A DNA stretch of 47,228 nt, taken from Pseudonocardia sp. KRD291 (GTDB lineage Bacteria > Actinomycetota > Actinomycetes > Mycobacteriales > Pseudonocardiaceae). The translations under genes and the position numbers were made by a program. The stretch spans positions 1 through 47,228 of the forward strand of contig NZ_JADQDD010000013.1 in the NCBI RefSeq assembly GCF_019263595.1, written 5' to 3'. Below, in pieces: positions 1-8,253 of the stretch. Below the pieces are notes generated by a model. That model did no database searches. It had not been told where the DNA came from and saw nothing but the letters and a program-made list of their open reading frames with translations. The stretch's first letter is position 1, and every line of letters begins with the position of its first letter.

Positions 1-565
1 GCGCGTGGTCGGGCAGCAGACCGTCGGCCAGGGCCTGCGCGAGCGTCGGTGCGGCGGTGTCCTTGTCCGAGAGCACCGGCTCGATCCCGGACGGCCACGG
101 CAGGGCCAGCTCCGGGTCCAGCGGGGTGATCCCGTGCTCGGCCGCGGGGTTGTAGGGCGTCGAGCAGAGATAGGCGACGACCGTGTCGTCGGCCAGCGCC
201 ATGAACGCGTGCCCGAGGCCCTCGGACAGGTACACCGCGCGCATCGAGCCGCCGTCGAGCTCGACGGCCTCGGAGCGCCCGAACGTCGGCGACCCCACCC
301 GCAGGTCGGTGACCACGTCGAGGATCGAACCGCTCGCGCAGTAGAGGTACTTGGCCTGCCCCGGCGGGGTGTCGGCGAAGTGCACGCCGCGGATCACCCC
401 GCGGGCGGACACGCTGTGGTTGGTCTGGGCGACGGTGAGGTCGAACCCGAGTGCGTCGCGGAACGGCGCCCCCTGGAACGGCGCCACGAACACCCCACGC
501 GGGTCCGGGAACACGGCCGGCTCGAACAGCCACGCCCCGGCGATCGAGAGCTCGGTCGCCCTCAC
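1..565 (-). CDS. rmlC: dTDP-4-dehydrorhamnose 3,5-epimerase, C-terminus cut by window edge
   Basis: Epimerises dTDP-4-keto-6-deoxyglucose at C3 and C5, the third step to dTDP-L-rhamnose, in the cytoplasm. The visible 188 codons begin MRATELSIAGAWLF and carry the family core: DPRGVF, the catalytic-His segment VIRGVHF, then GLGHAFMAL and the late segment DPELALPWP. RmlC proteins are about 180-205 residues, so only a few C-terminal codons lie outside the window. The start is GTG at 565; it shares a GTGA overlap with the rmlB stop, so the two are translationally coupled with rmlB first. A second, more divergent homologue lies at 34724-35287. Confidence 0.93.
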   Translation of the reverse strand, partial: MRATELSIAGAWLFEPAVFPDPRGVFVAPFQGAPFRDALGFDLTVAQTNHSVSARGVIRGVHFADTPPGQAKYLYCASGSILDVVTDLRVGSPTFGRSEAVELDGGSMRAVYLSEGLGHAFMALADDTVVAYLCSTPYNPAAEHGITPLDPELALPWPSGIEPVLSDKDTAAPTLAQALADGLLPDHA

Positions 566-1554
566 CGGCCGGCTCCGGCCCGCGCCTTGAGCGGCTCCCA
601 CCACGCCCGGTGCTCGCGGTACCAGTCCACGGTGGCCGCCAGCCCGTCGTCGAACGAGGTGGCGGGGGCGTAGCCCAGCTCGTCGCGGATCTTCGTCCAG
701 TCCACCGCGTAGCGGCGGTCGTGCCCGAGCCGGTCCGGCACCCGCTCGATCATCGACGCGGCGTCCGCGCCGACGGCGGCGAGCAGCCGGTGGGTCAGGT
801 CGACGTTGGTCAGCTCGGTCCCGCCGCCGATGTTGTAGACCTCCCCCGCGCGCCCACCCGCGGCGACCAGCGCGATCGCGCGGCAGTGGTCGTCGACGTG
901 CAGCCAGTCCCGGACGTTGAGCCCGTCGCCGTAGAGCGGGACCGACTTCCCGTCGAGCAGGTTGGTCACGAACAGCGGGACGACCTTCTCCGGGAACTGG
1001 TGCGGCCCGTAGTTGTTCGAGCACCGGGTGACGCAGACGTGCATGCCGTACGTGCGGTGGTAGGAGCGCGCCAGCAGGTCCGACCCGGCCTTGGACGCCG
1101 AGTAGGGCGAGTTCGGCTCGAGGACGTGGTCCTCGGTCCAGGACCCCTCGGCGATCGAGCCGTAGACCTCGTCGGTGGACACGTGCACGAACCGCGCGAC
1201 GCCTGCGTCCAGCGCGGCCTGCAGCAGGACCTGGGTGCCCCCGACGTTGGTGGAGACGAAGTCCGCGGCACCGGTGATCGAGCGGTCCACGTGCGACTCG
1301 GCGGCGAAGTGCACGACCAGGTCCACCCCGGACATCACCCCGGCCACCCGGTGCGGGTCGCGGATGTCCCCGCGCTCGACGACGAGACGTTCCGACCCCG
1401 CCACCGGCTCCAGGTTGGTCATGGTGCCCGCATAGGTGAAGGCGTCCAGCACGACTACGTCCGCGCCGGCCAGCGACGGGTAGGCGTCGCCCACCACCGA
1501 GCGCACGAAGTGCGAACCGATGAACCCGGCTCCGCCGGTCACGAGTACCCGCAT
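562..1554 (-). CDS. rmlB: dTDP-glucose 4,6-dehydratase
   Basis: Converts dTDP-glucose to dTDP-4-keto-6-deoxyglucose, second step of rhamnose synthesis. It is an extended SDR of 330 residues. NAD-binding TGGAGFIG is at residues 6-13, TDEVYG at 127-132 and the catalytic YSASK pair (Tyr151, Lys155) follows; the TDE segment carries the Thr/Asp/Glu used in dehydration. I chose ATG at 1554 rather than an in-frame upstream codon because MRVLVTGG is the normal N-terminus and a strong AGGGAGGA ribosome site lies just upstream. It is first in the rmlB-rmlC pair and divergent from rmlD-rmlA. Confidence 0.95.
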   Translation of the reverse strand: MRVLVTGGAGFIGSHFVRSVVGDAYPSLAGADVVVLDAFTYAGTMTNLEPVAGSERLVVERGDIRDPHRVAGVMSGVDLVVHFAAESHVDRSITGAADFVSTNVGGTQVLLQAALDAGVARFVHVSTDEVYGSIAEGSWTEDHVLEPNSPYSASKAGSDLLARSYHRTYGMHVCVTRCSNNYGPHQFPEKVVPLFVTNLLDGKSVPLYGDGLNVRDWLHVDDHCRAIALVAAGGRAGEVYNIGGGTELTNVDLTHRLLAAVGADAASMIERVPDRLGHDRRYAVDWTKIRDELGYAPATSFDDGLAATVDWYREHRAWWEPLKARAGAGR

Positions 1555-1691
1555 CGTCCTCCCTCTGCAGTGCACAGCGCCCTCGGAGCCCCTGGCTGAC
1601 CGGCCCGGCGACCAGCGTGTCAGAGTCCGCCCGAGCCATGACGGCGCGGGCCGTCGCCGGCACGGAGCCGGCGGTCACGAGAGGAGCGGGT
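1555..1691. promoter_or_regulatory. Divergent promoter region between rmlBC and rmlDA
   Basis: This 137-bp gap separates the two rhamnose gene pairs and must hold both promoters. It contains the rmlB ribosome site (left end) and an AGAGGAG site at the right end that sets the rmlD start. I see no convincing operator palindrome. Confidence 0.5.
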
Positions 1692-2528
1692 GTGCGAGCG
1701 ATCGTTCTCGGTGCGGGTGGGCAGCTCGGACGGGCCCTCGTCGCCGCCCTGCCCGGTGCCCTCGCCGTCACCCGGGGGCAGCTCGACATCGGCGACGCGG
1801 CCGCGGTCGACGCGTTCGACTGGACCCGGTTCGACACCGTGTTCAACGCCGCCGCCTACACCGCCGTCGACCGGGCCGAGACCGACCGCGCGGCCGCGTG
1901 GAGGGCCAACGCGACCGGCCCGGCGAACCTCTCGCGCGCCGCCGTGCGGCACGGGCTGGCCCTCGTGCAGGTCTCCACCGAGTACGTCTTCGACGGCACC
2001 ACCGCCGGCCCGATCCCGGAGGACACCCCGGTGTCCCCGGCCGGCGTCTACGGCGCGTCGAAGGCGGCGGGCGAGGTCGCGGTGGCCGCGGTCCCGCGCC
2101 ACGTCGTGGCCCGCACCAGCTGGCTCGTCGGCGACGGGCACAACTTCGTCGCCACGATGCTCGGGCTGGCCGGGCGCGGGGTGTCCCCGGCCGTCGTCGA
2201 CGACCAGATAGGGCGCCCGACGTTCACCGCCGACCTCGCGTCCGCGCTGGTCGCCCTGGCCGGCGCCGAGCCGGGCGTCTACCACGTGACCGGCGACGGC
2301 GAGCCGGTGAGCTGGGCCGGTCTCGCCCGGGAGGTGTTCGCCCACGCCGGGCGCGATCCCGGCGACGTCCGCCCGGTGAGCACCGCCGAGTACACCGCCG
2401 ACCGCCCGGGAACCGCACCCCGACCGGCGAACAGCGTGCTCGACCTGAGCCGCCTGACCCGCGCCGGGATCACCGTCCCGGCCTGGCGCGACTCGCTCGC
2501 GGCCCACCTGGGCGGAGCGCAGCGGTGA
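1692..2528 (+). CDS. rmlD: dTDP-4-dehydrorhamnose reductase
   Basis: Reduces dTDP-4-keto-L-rhamnose to dTDP-L-rhamnose with NAD(P)H, the last pathway step. The 278-residue protein starts VRAIVLGAGGQLGRAL (GAGGQLG dinucleotide site), then has VSTEYVFDG and the catalytic YGASKAAGE (Tyr/Lys), followed by ARTSWLVG and QIGRPTF, all typical of RmlD. The reading frame is open further upstream to 1617, but GTG at 1692 sits 5 nt after AGGAG and gives the normal family N-terminus. Its TGA overlaps the rmlA GTG (GTGA). Confidence 0.93.
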   Translation: MRAIVLGAGGQLGRALVAALPGALAVTRGQLDIGDAAAVDAFDWTRFDTVFNAAAYTAVDRAETDRAAAWRANATGPANLSRAAVRHGLALVQVSTEYVFDGTTAGPIPEDTPVSPAGVYGASKAAGEVAVAAVPRHVVARTSWLVGDGHNFVATMLGLAGRGVSPAVVDDQIGRPTFTADLASALVALAGAEPGVYHVTGDGEPVSWAGLAREVFAHAGRDPGDVRPVSTAEYTADRPGTAPRPANSVLDLSRLTRAGITVPAWRDSLAAHLGGAQR

Positions 2529-3421
2529 CCAAGGGGATCATCCTGGCCGGCGGCACCGGGAGCCGGCTGCACCCGCTCACCCGCGCGGTGTCCAAGCAGC
2601 TGCTCCCGGTCTACGACAAGCCGATGATCTACCACCCGCTGAGCACGCTGATGCTCGCCGGGATCCGGGAGATCCTGCTCATCTCCACCCCGCACGACCT
2701 CCCCGGCTTCCAGCGCCTGCTCGGCGACGGCCACGAGATCGGCCTCGAGATCACCTACGCCGAGCAGCCGCAGCCCAACGGCCTGGCCGAGGCGTTCCTG
2801 ATCGGCGCCGAGCACGTCGCCGGCGGGCCGTCGGTACTGGTGCTGGGGGACAACATCTTCCACGGCCCGTCGTTCTCCGCGCGACTCAAGACCGCCGTCG
2901 ACGACGTCGGGTCCGGCCGCAGCGGTTGCGTGCTGTTCGGCTACCCGGTCCGTGACCCGCGGCGCTACGGCGTCGGCGAGGCGGACGCGGACGGGCGGCT
3001 GATCTCGATCGAGGAGAAGCCGGAGCACCCGCGCTCGGACCGCGCGATCACCGGCCTCTACGTCTACGACGCCGGAGTCGTCGACATCGCCCGCTCGATC
3101 TCCCCGTCCGCGCGCGGCGAGCTGGAGATCACCGACGTCAACCGGGTGTACCTGGAGCAGGGCCGCGCGCGGCTGACCGACCTGGGCCGCGGCTTCGCCT
3201 GGCTCGATACCGGCACGCACGAGTCGCTGATCGAGGCCGGGCAGTACGTGCGCGTGCTGGAGAACCGGCAGGGCGTGCGGATCGCCTGCATCGAGGAGGT
3301 CGCGCTGCGGATGGAGTTCATCGACGCGCAGCAGTGCATGGCCCTGGGGCTGGCCCAGTCCGGTTCGGGCTACGGCGAGTACGTCGTCGAGGTGGCGCGG
3401 TCGTTCGGGGCCAGCGGCTGA
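2525..3421 (+). CDS. rmlA: Glucose-1-phosphate thymidylyltransferase
   Basis: Makes dTDP-glucose from dTTP and glucose-1-phosphate, first step of the rhamnose pathway. The 298-residue protein has the signature LAGGTGSRLHPLT at residues 7-19, SKQLLPVYDKPMIYHPL with the two substrate lysines (about 24 and 32), VLGDNIFHG with the metal-binding Asp, and the conserved IEEKPEHPRS and WLDTGTHESL. The length is normal for the short RmlA form. The GTG start is fixed by the 4-nt overlap with rmlD. It converges on the vapBC operon with 27 bp between stops and no obvious terminator hairpin. Confidence 0.95.
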   Translation: MTKGIILAGGTGSRLHPLTRAVSKQLLPVYDKPMIYHPLSTLMLAGIREILLISTPHDLPGFQRLLGDGHEIGLEITYAEQPQPNGLAEAFLIGAEHVAGGPSVLVLGDNIFHGPSFSARLKTAVDDVGSGRSGCVLFGYPVRDPRRYGVGEADADGRLISIEEKPEHPRSDRAITGLYVYDAGVVDIARSISPSARGELEITDVNRVYLEQGRARLTDLGRGFAWLDTGTHESLIEAGQYVRVLENRQGVRIACIEEVALRMEFIDAQQCMALGLAQSGSGYGEYVVEVARSFGASG

Positions 3422-3448
3422 GCGGTGTCCGGAAGGACGGAGACTGCC

Positions 3449-3862
3449 CTACCGTCCCGCCGCATGGGGGCCGACCTCGACGACGTCCACCAGCCGATCG
3501 ATCCCGACGAAGTCCCCGACGTTCACGGTGAGCAGCGGGATACGGGCCGCCGCAGCCGTCGCCGCGATCTGAAGATCCAGACGGCGGGGGCGCGGATTCC
3601 GGCCGGCAGCCCGCACGAGGGTGGCCAGCACCCCGTAGAGCTTGGCCTCCTCCACACCGAAGGGAATGACCTCGTAGTTCTGCACGACATCCTGAAGACG
3701 CGCGGCACGCGCTTCCTGCTCTGCGGGATCGCCGGTGTCCAGCCCGTAGGCCATTTCGGCGACCGTCACGGCGCTGACCGCGAGCTGCTCGTCCTCCTCG
3801 ATCAGACCGTGCTCGAACCGCTCGATGTCGATGATGACGCAGGTGTCGAGGAGAACTGTCAT
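3449..3862 (-). CDS. vapC: VapC-type PIN-domain toxin ribonuclease
   Basis: A PIN-domain endoribonuclease toxin of 137 residues, the usual VapC size. The expected acidic active site is visible: Asp6 in LLDTCVIID, Glu36 in VTVAEMAYG, Asp96 in RRLDLQIAA and Asp117 in VNVGDFVGI. VapC proteins generally cleave specific tRNA or rRNA loops; the target here cannot be told from sequence. The ATG overlaps the antitoxin stop by ATGA, so the toxin is made only after translation of the antitoxin, as in other TA pairs. All catalytic residues are intact, so the toxin should be active. Confidence 0.9.
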   Translation of the reverse strand: MTVLLDTCVIIDIERFEHGLIEEDEQLAVSAVTVAEMAYGLDTGDPAEQEARAARLQDVVQNYEVIPFGVEEAKLYGVLATLVRAAGRNPRPRRLDLQIAATAAAARIPLLTVNVGDFVGIDRLVDVVEVGPHAAGR

Positions 3863-4125
3863 TCGTCGATGTCATCCGATCCGAAGATCAGATCGGCTGC
3901 TGCCCTGTCGCGGTACCATTGATCGACATCAATGGGCGGAAGGCGGGCGGCGCGTTCACGGGCCTCCCGCAACGTGGTCACCTTCCTACGCGCAGGGGCA
4001 TGCGGCAGGAGGTCGGCGACCGGACGCCCGTTGCGAGTCACCACGAAGCTCTCTCCCGCCTCGACCCGGCGCATGATGTCCGCGTTGTCGTTGCGCAGCT
4101 GCCGCTGCCCGATGGTTTCCGCCAC
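3859..4125 (-). CDS. vapB: VapB/Phd-type antitoxin
   Basis: This 88-residue protein has the Phd/YefM-like N-terminus MAETIGQRQLRN with a DNA-binding fold followed by VVTRNGRPVADLLP, the usual start of antitoxins paired with this VapC class. The acidic C-terminal part (IDVDQWYRDR to the end) is the expected toxin-binding segment. The start is GTG at 4125: a TATGCT -10-like hexamer lies only 6 nt upstream, so the mRNA is probably leaderless. It precedes vapC in a two-gene operon. Confidence 0.85.
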   Translation of the reverse strand: MAETIGQRQLRNDNADIMRRVEAGESFVVTRNGRPVADLLPHAPARRKVTTLREARERAARLPPIDVDQWYRDRAAADLIFGSDDIDE

Positions 4126-4131
4126 CTCGAC

Positions 4132-4164
4132 AGCATAGCCTGCTGTAGCACAATTGCGCTACAG
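4132..4164 (-). promoter_or_regulatory. vapBC promoter and autoregulatory operator
   Basis: Reading leftward, a TATGCT -10 hexamer occupies 4137-4132, 6 nt before the vapB GTG. Over the expected -35 zone lies a 22-bp palindrome at 4143-4164: arms CTGTAGC and GCTACAG around an 8-bp centre, with only one mismatched pair. A further half-site TGCGCTAC is repeated at 4155-4162 and 4182-4189. Type II antitoxins usually repress their own promoter through such sites; that role here is inferred. Confidence 0.7.
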
Positions 4165-4193
4165 CTCGCTCGCGCCCGTCGTGCGCTACGCGC

Positions 4194-6008
4194 TCATTCG
4201 ACCGTCACCGACTTGGCGAGGTTGCGTGGCCGGTCGACGTCGTGTCCGAGGTGGCGGGTCGTCTCGCGGGCGAAATGCTGCAGGGCGATGACGGACTCGA
4301 GGGGGCCCCACGGGGGTTCGTGGTCGGCGGCGGCGACCGGCACGTCGGCGTCCTCGCCAGGCCCGATGATGATCAGCCGGGCGCCGCGGGCGGCCATCTC
4401 GCGGCCGTTGACGGCCAGCCGATCGAGGGGGCGGGCCTGCACCAGGATCACCGGCGTGCCGGCCTGGATCAGCGCGAGGGGGCCGTGCTTGAGTTCGCCG
4501 GCAGGCAGTGCCTCCACCCATCGGTAGGCGAGTTCCTTGAGCTTGAGCGCGCCCTCGAAGGCATACGGCACCCCGGCGCCGCGAGAGGTGTAGATGAACG
4601 CCGGGTGCATCGCGAGGCGCCGGGCCAGGTCCCGGGCCGGGCCGGCCGAGAGCCGGTGAGTGGCTGCCATGCGGGCCGGGACCTGGGCGAGCTGGTCCTC
4701 GAACCCGACGAGCTCCCCCACGCTCAGGCGCCCGAGCGCCGAGGCCAGGCTCAGCGCCAGGGCGGATCCGGCCAGCACCTGGTTGGTGAACGACTTGGTC
4801 GCGGCGACCCCGAACTCCGGGCCGCACCCGAGCCCGAGCACGGCGTCGGAGCGCCGCGCCAGGGTGGACTGCGGGTTGTTGGTGACGGCGAGCAGCGGGT
4901 CGTGCCAGTGATCGAGTGCGGCCAGGACGTCGGCGGTCTCGCCGGACTGGGAGAACGCGATGGTGAGCGTGTCGGGTTCGGCAGCGTCGGCGGTGGCTTC
5001 GCTGGCGATCACGACCGTGGCGGGGATGCCGGCGACGGTGGCGAGCACGCGGGCGGTGACCCGGGCGGCATAGGCCGAGCTGCCGCATGCAACCAGCCGG
5101 ATCCGCTCACCGGTGGGGAGGCCGAGATCGTGGAGCAGTGCGCCGCGCGCGAGGCGTCCGGCCACGGTCGCGATGAGGTGCTCGGCGGCGGCGGGCTGGT
5201 CGTCGATCTCCTTGGCGGTGAAGTCGTCGGCTCCGCCACGGTCGGCGGGCGCCGCCGGCGGCTCGGCCGGCCGGCCGGGGCGCGGGGTGGTGACCGCGCG
5301 GCCCGTGTGGTCGAACCAGCCGTGCCGGTCGCCGAGGACCACGATGTCGCCCTCGGCGAGTTCACGCACGGTGTGCACCTCGGTGGCGAACCCGAGCTGG
5401 TCCGAGGAGGCCATCGTGAAATCGTCCCCCTCGCCGACCAGCAACGGGCTGCGGTGGCGTGCGAGCACCACGGCGTCGAGCCCCCGCACGGTCACTGCCA
5501 GCGCCCACGAGCCCCGCAGCCGGGCCGTGGCGGCTCCGACCGCCGCGACGACGGCCGCCGCGGTCGGCCCGGCGCCGGTGGTGATCGGCGAGAGGTGGCT
5601 CTCGACCAGGTGGGCGACGAGTTCGGTGTCGACATCCGATGACAGCAGGTGGCCGGCGGCGGTCAGCTCGGCGGCGAGTTCGGCGGCGTCGTCGAGAGTC
5701 CCGTTGTGGACGACCGCCACAGTCCCGGTGCAGTCGACGTGCGGGTGGGCGTTGGCCACCGTCGGTGCCCCGTGGGTGGCCCAGCGGGTGTGGGCGATGC
5801 CGGTGCAGCTGACCTGCCCGGCCGCGGGCAGGACCGCGGCGAGCTCGGGGAGTCGTCCGGCCGCGCGGTAGACCTCGACCGGGTGGCCGTCGCCCGGATT
5901 GAGCGCGACCCCGGTCGAGTCGTAGCCGCGATACTCGAGCCGGGACAGGCCCTGCAGCAGGGCCGGCAGGGCCGGGCGCAGCCCTCGGTAGGCCACGATT
6001 CCACACAT
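4194..6008 (-). CDS. glmS: Glutamine-fructose-6-phosphate aminotransferase (isomerizing)
   Basis: Makes glucosamine-6-phosphate from fructose-6-phosphate and glutamine, feeding UDP-GlcNAc synthesis. The 604 residues match the family. The glutaminase domain starts MCGIVAYRG (Cys2 is the nucleophile after Met removal), with HTRWATHG and HNG motifs. Two SIS domains follow (SGETADVL, ATKSFTNQ), and the C-terminus PRNLAKSVTVE carries the ring-opening Lys. ATG at 6008 is preceded by GGAG. Its position, 68 bp behind three sugar-nucleotide genes on the same strand, suggests a pathway-dedicated copy, in addition to whatever housekeeping glmS the genome has. Confidence 0.95.
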   Translation of the reverse strand: MCGIVAYRGLRPALPALLQGLSRLEYRGYDSTGVALNPGDGHPVEVYRAAGRLPELAAVLPAAGQVSCTGIAHTRWATHGAPTVANAHPHVDCTGTVAVVHNGTLDDAAELAAELTAAGHLLSSDVDTELVAHLVESHLSPITTGAGPTAAAVVAAVGAATARLRGSWALAVTVRGLDAVVLARHRSPLLVGEGDDFTMASSDQLGFATEVHTVRELAEGDIVVLGDRHGWFDHTGRAVTTPRPGRPAEPPAAPADRGGADDFTAKEIDDQPAAAEHLIATVAGRLARGALLHDLGLPTGERIRLVACGSSAYAARVTARVLATVAGIPATVVIASEATADAAEPDTLTIAFSQSGETADVLAALDHWHDPLLAVTNNPQSTLARRSDAVLGLGCGPEFGVAATKSFTNQVLAGSALALSLASALGRLSVGELVGFEDQLAQVPARMAATHRLSAGPARDLARRLAMHPAFIYTSRGAGVPYAFEGALKLKELAYRWVEALPAGELKHGPLALIQAGTPVILVQARPLDRLAVNGREMAARGARLIIIGPGEDADVPVAAADHEPPWGPLESVIALQHFARETTRHLGHDVDRPRNLAKSVTVE

Positions 6009-6076
6009 GAGGCGCTCCACTTCGATCGAACGGGTGGGACGACACCCACGCAGGTGGCGGGATGCCGAGGGACACC

Positions 6077-7084
6077 TCACCCGAGGTGGCGCACCTCGGA
6101 GTTGCCGTACCGGGGCCCCTCGGCGGGTGGGAACACGCCTGCCCGCACGGCCGCGACGACGGCGTTGAGCGACTCCTTCACCGTGTGCTCGGGTGCGAAC
6201 CGCAACCGGTCGGCGATCTTGTCGAAGCAGACGCGGTAGTTGCGGGGATCGGTGTCGCCGGCGCGGTACTCGACGGCGGCCTCGGGCAGCTGCGCCCGGA
6301 GCTCCTCGACGATCATCCGTTTGGTGAACTGTTGGGAGTTGCCCCCCACGTTGAACACCTCCCCGTCGACGTCCTGGCGCGGCGCGAGGAGCACCTGCAT
6401 GATCGCTCGGGAGATGTCGCGGACATGGCAGTACGGGCGCCAGGTGTCGGCGTCGTAGACCAGCAGCGACTCGTCGGAGGCCAGCGCCCGGGCGAACTGT
6501 GACACGGTGAGGTCGAAGCGCATCCGGGGCGACATCCCGTACGCCGTCGCCAGCCGCAGTACGGTGCCGGCCACGTCGCCGGTGCCGGCGAGCACGTGCT
6601 CCTCCACGTCGATCTTCGTTCGGGCGTAGAGCGACTGCGGGTTGAGCACGCTGTTCTCGGTGGCGGGTGTGTCCGGATCGTGGACGCCGTAGTTGCTGCA
6701 CGTGGACGTGAACACGAACCGGGCGACCCCCAGCGGCCCGAGGCTGTCGATGGCCCGGATCGTCGCGTCTCTGTTCACCTGAGCGGCGAGCTCCCGGTAC
6801 GCCCGGCACACCGGGTCACCGACGAGCGAGGCCAGCAGCACGACGTCGTCGGCGCCGGCGGCGGTCCGGCCGAGTTCCTCGGTGTCGCGCAGGTCGCCGC
6901 GCACCACCGTGAGCCGGTCGTGGTCGAGCAGGTGGTGCAGCGCGAAGCCGTTGTCGTAGACGAGCTGGTCGAACACGGTGACGTGCGCGCCGGCATCGAG
7001 CAGCCGGCCGACGAGGACCGAACCGATGTATCCCGCGCCGCCCACCACCACGACGCGGTGGCCGGTCATGTCGGACGTTGTCAT
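6077..7084 (-). CDS. Extended SDR, NAD-dependent sugar-nucleotide epimerase/dehydratase
   Basis: A 335-residue extended SDR acting on a nucleotide sugar. Seen: VVVGGAGYIGSVLV nucleotide site near residue 12, FTSTCSNYG, and catalytic YARTK (Tyr/Lys); RLATAYGMSPRMRFDL and RPYCHVRDISRAI are typical of epimerase/dehydratase relatives that bind the nucleotide moiety. The exact reaction (4-epimerase, 4,6-dehydratase or other) is not resolvable; the usual dehydratase TDE triad is not evident. The stop of the upstream aminotransferase overlaps its ATG by 4 nt, so it belongs to the nucleotidyltransferase-aminotransferase-SDR-glmS operon. Confidence 0.82.
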   Translation of the reverse strand: MTTSDMTGHRVVVVGGAGYIGSVLVGRLLDAGAHVTVFDQLVYDNGFALHHLLDHDRLTVVRGDLRDTEELGRTAAGADDVVLLASLVGDPVCRAYRELAAQVNRDATIRAIDSLGPLGVARFVFTSTCSNYGVHDPDTPATENSVLNPQSLYARTKIDVEEHVLAGTGDVAGTVLRLATAYGMSPRMRFDLTVSQFARALASDESLLVYDADTWRPYCHVRDISRAIMQVLLAPRQDVDGEVFNVGGNSQQFTKRMIVEELRAQLPEAAVEYRAGDTDPRNYRVCFDKIADRLRFAPEHTVKESLNAVVAAVRAGVFPPAEGPRYGNSEVRHLG

Positions 7085-8253
7085 GAAGCGACCTCTCGGC
7101 TCGGTCGTCCGGTGGTGCGGCCGAGCGCCTCGGCCAGCGTCGCGACGACTCGGCTCACGTCCGCTTCGGTGAGCCGTGGGTGCAGGGGCAGGGTCAGCTC
7201 ACCGTCGGCGAACCGCTCGGTGCGCGGGAGCGACAGCGCCCCGAACCGGCGCCGGTAGAAGTCGAACCGGTGGATGGGTGCGTAATGGACACTGGTCTGC
7301 ACCCTGCTCCCGGTCATGGCCGCGACCACCGACCGGCGGTCCGCGCCGGGCGGCAGCAGGACCGGGAAGAGGTGCGCCACGGTGGGGTCGGGCCGGTCGA
7401 AGGGCACGAGCACCTCCGGGAGCATCTCGGCGAGCAGCTCCCGATAACGGGTGCTCAGCCCGCGACGGCACTCGTTCCACTCCGGCAGCCGCTGCAGCTG
7501 CACCAGACCCAGCGCTCCGCGCAGCTCGTCCATCCGGCAGTTGGTGCCGCACTCCACGACGTCGTAGGCGGTGGTGCGACCGTGGACCCTGTCGAGCGTC
7601 CCGGTCGTCATCCCGTGCGCGCGCATCAGCCGCATCCGTGCGCGCGGTGCGTCCCCACGAACGAGGACCATCCCACCCTCGCCCGTGGTGAGGTTCTTGT
7701 TCGCGAAGAAGCTGAAGGCCGCCGCGTCGCTGTACACACCGACCGCGCCGGTCGCCCCGGCCGCGTGGGCCGCGTCCTCGAACAGGAACAGCCCGTACTC
7801 GTCCGCCAACCGGCGCCACGCCGGAACATCCATCGTGTAGCCGGCGTAGTGCATGATCAGGATCGCGCGCGTGCTCGAGGTGATCCGGGCGCGTGCCTCC
7901 TCGATCGACATGTGCGGCCGCTCGGGGGCCTCGATGTCGACGAAGACCGGCGTCGCGCCGGCCGCCACGACGACGTTGGCGGTGGCCACGAAGCTCAGCG
8001 ACGGTACGAGCACCTCGTCACCGGGACCGATCCCGAACGTCGCCAGCACGACCTGCAGGGCGGCGGTCGCCGAACTCACGGCCACGGCGTCCTCGACGCC
8101 GTGCATCCGGGCGAATGCCTGCTCGAACGAACGGACCCGCTCCCCCATGGCCAGCCACCCGCTGTCCACCACCTCGGCGAGCGCCCGCTTCTCCGGCTCA
8201 CCCAGCACCGGTGCGCCGAGCTCGATCAGCGGGGGTGTCGCGAGCGTCGTCAC
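7081..8253 (-). CDS. DegT/DnrJ/EryC1-family PLP aminotransferase
   Basis: Transfers an amino group to a keto sugar nucleotide using PLP. The 390-residue protein carries the fold-type I sugar aminotransferase pattern: substrate loop GDEVLVPSLSFVATAN, PLP-binding Asp160 in FLFEDAAHAAG, and Schiff-base Lys186 in FFANKNLTTGEGGM. The C-terminal QTSVHYAPIHRF is the usual substrate region. GTG at 8253 overlaps the stop of the nucleotidyltransferase (GTGA) and its own stop overlaps the SDR start (ATGA), so the three are tightly coupled. The amino-sugar product is not deducible; a 4-amino or 3-amino hexose is plausible. Confidence 0.88.
   Translation of the reverse strand: MTTLATPPLIELGAPVLGEPEKRALAEVVDSGWLAMGERVRSFEQAFARMHGVEDAVAVSSATAALQVVLATFGIGPGDEVLVPSLSFVATANVVVAAGATPVFVDIEAPERPHMSIEEARARITSSTRAILIMHYAGYTMDVPAWRRLADEYGLFLFEDAAHAAGATGAVGVYSDAAAFSFFANKNLTTGEGGMVLVRGDAPRARMRLMRAHGMTTGTLDRVHGRTTAYDVVECGTNCRMDELRGALGLVQLQRLPEWNECRRGLSTRYRELLAEMLPEVLVPFDRPDPTVAHLFPVLLPPGADRRSVVAAMTGSRVQTSVHYAPIHRFDFYRRRFGALSLPRTERFADGELTLPLHPRLTEADVSRVVATLAEALGRTTGRPSREVAS

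Noticed and set aside
5-3421. Long extra frames overlapping the rml genes
   Set aside because: They are compositional shadows; only the four rml frames have motifs and ribosome sites.
3422-3448. Terminator between rmlA and vapC
   Set aside because: The 27-bp gap has no inverted repeat long enough to call.
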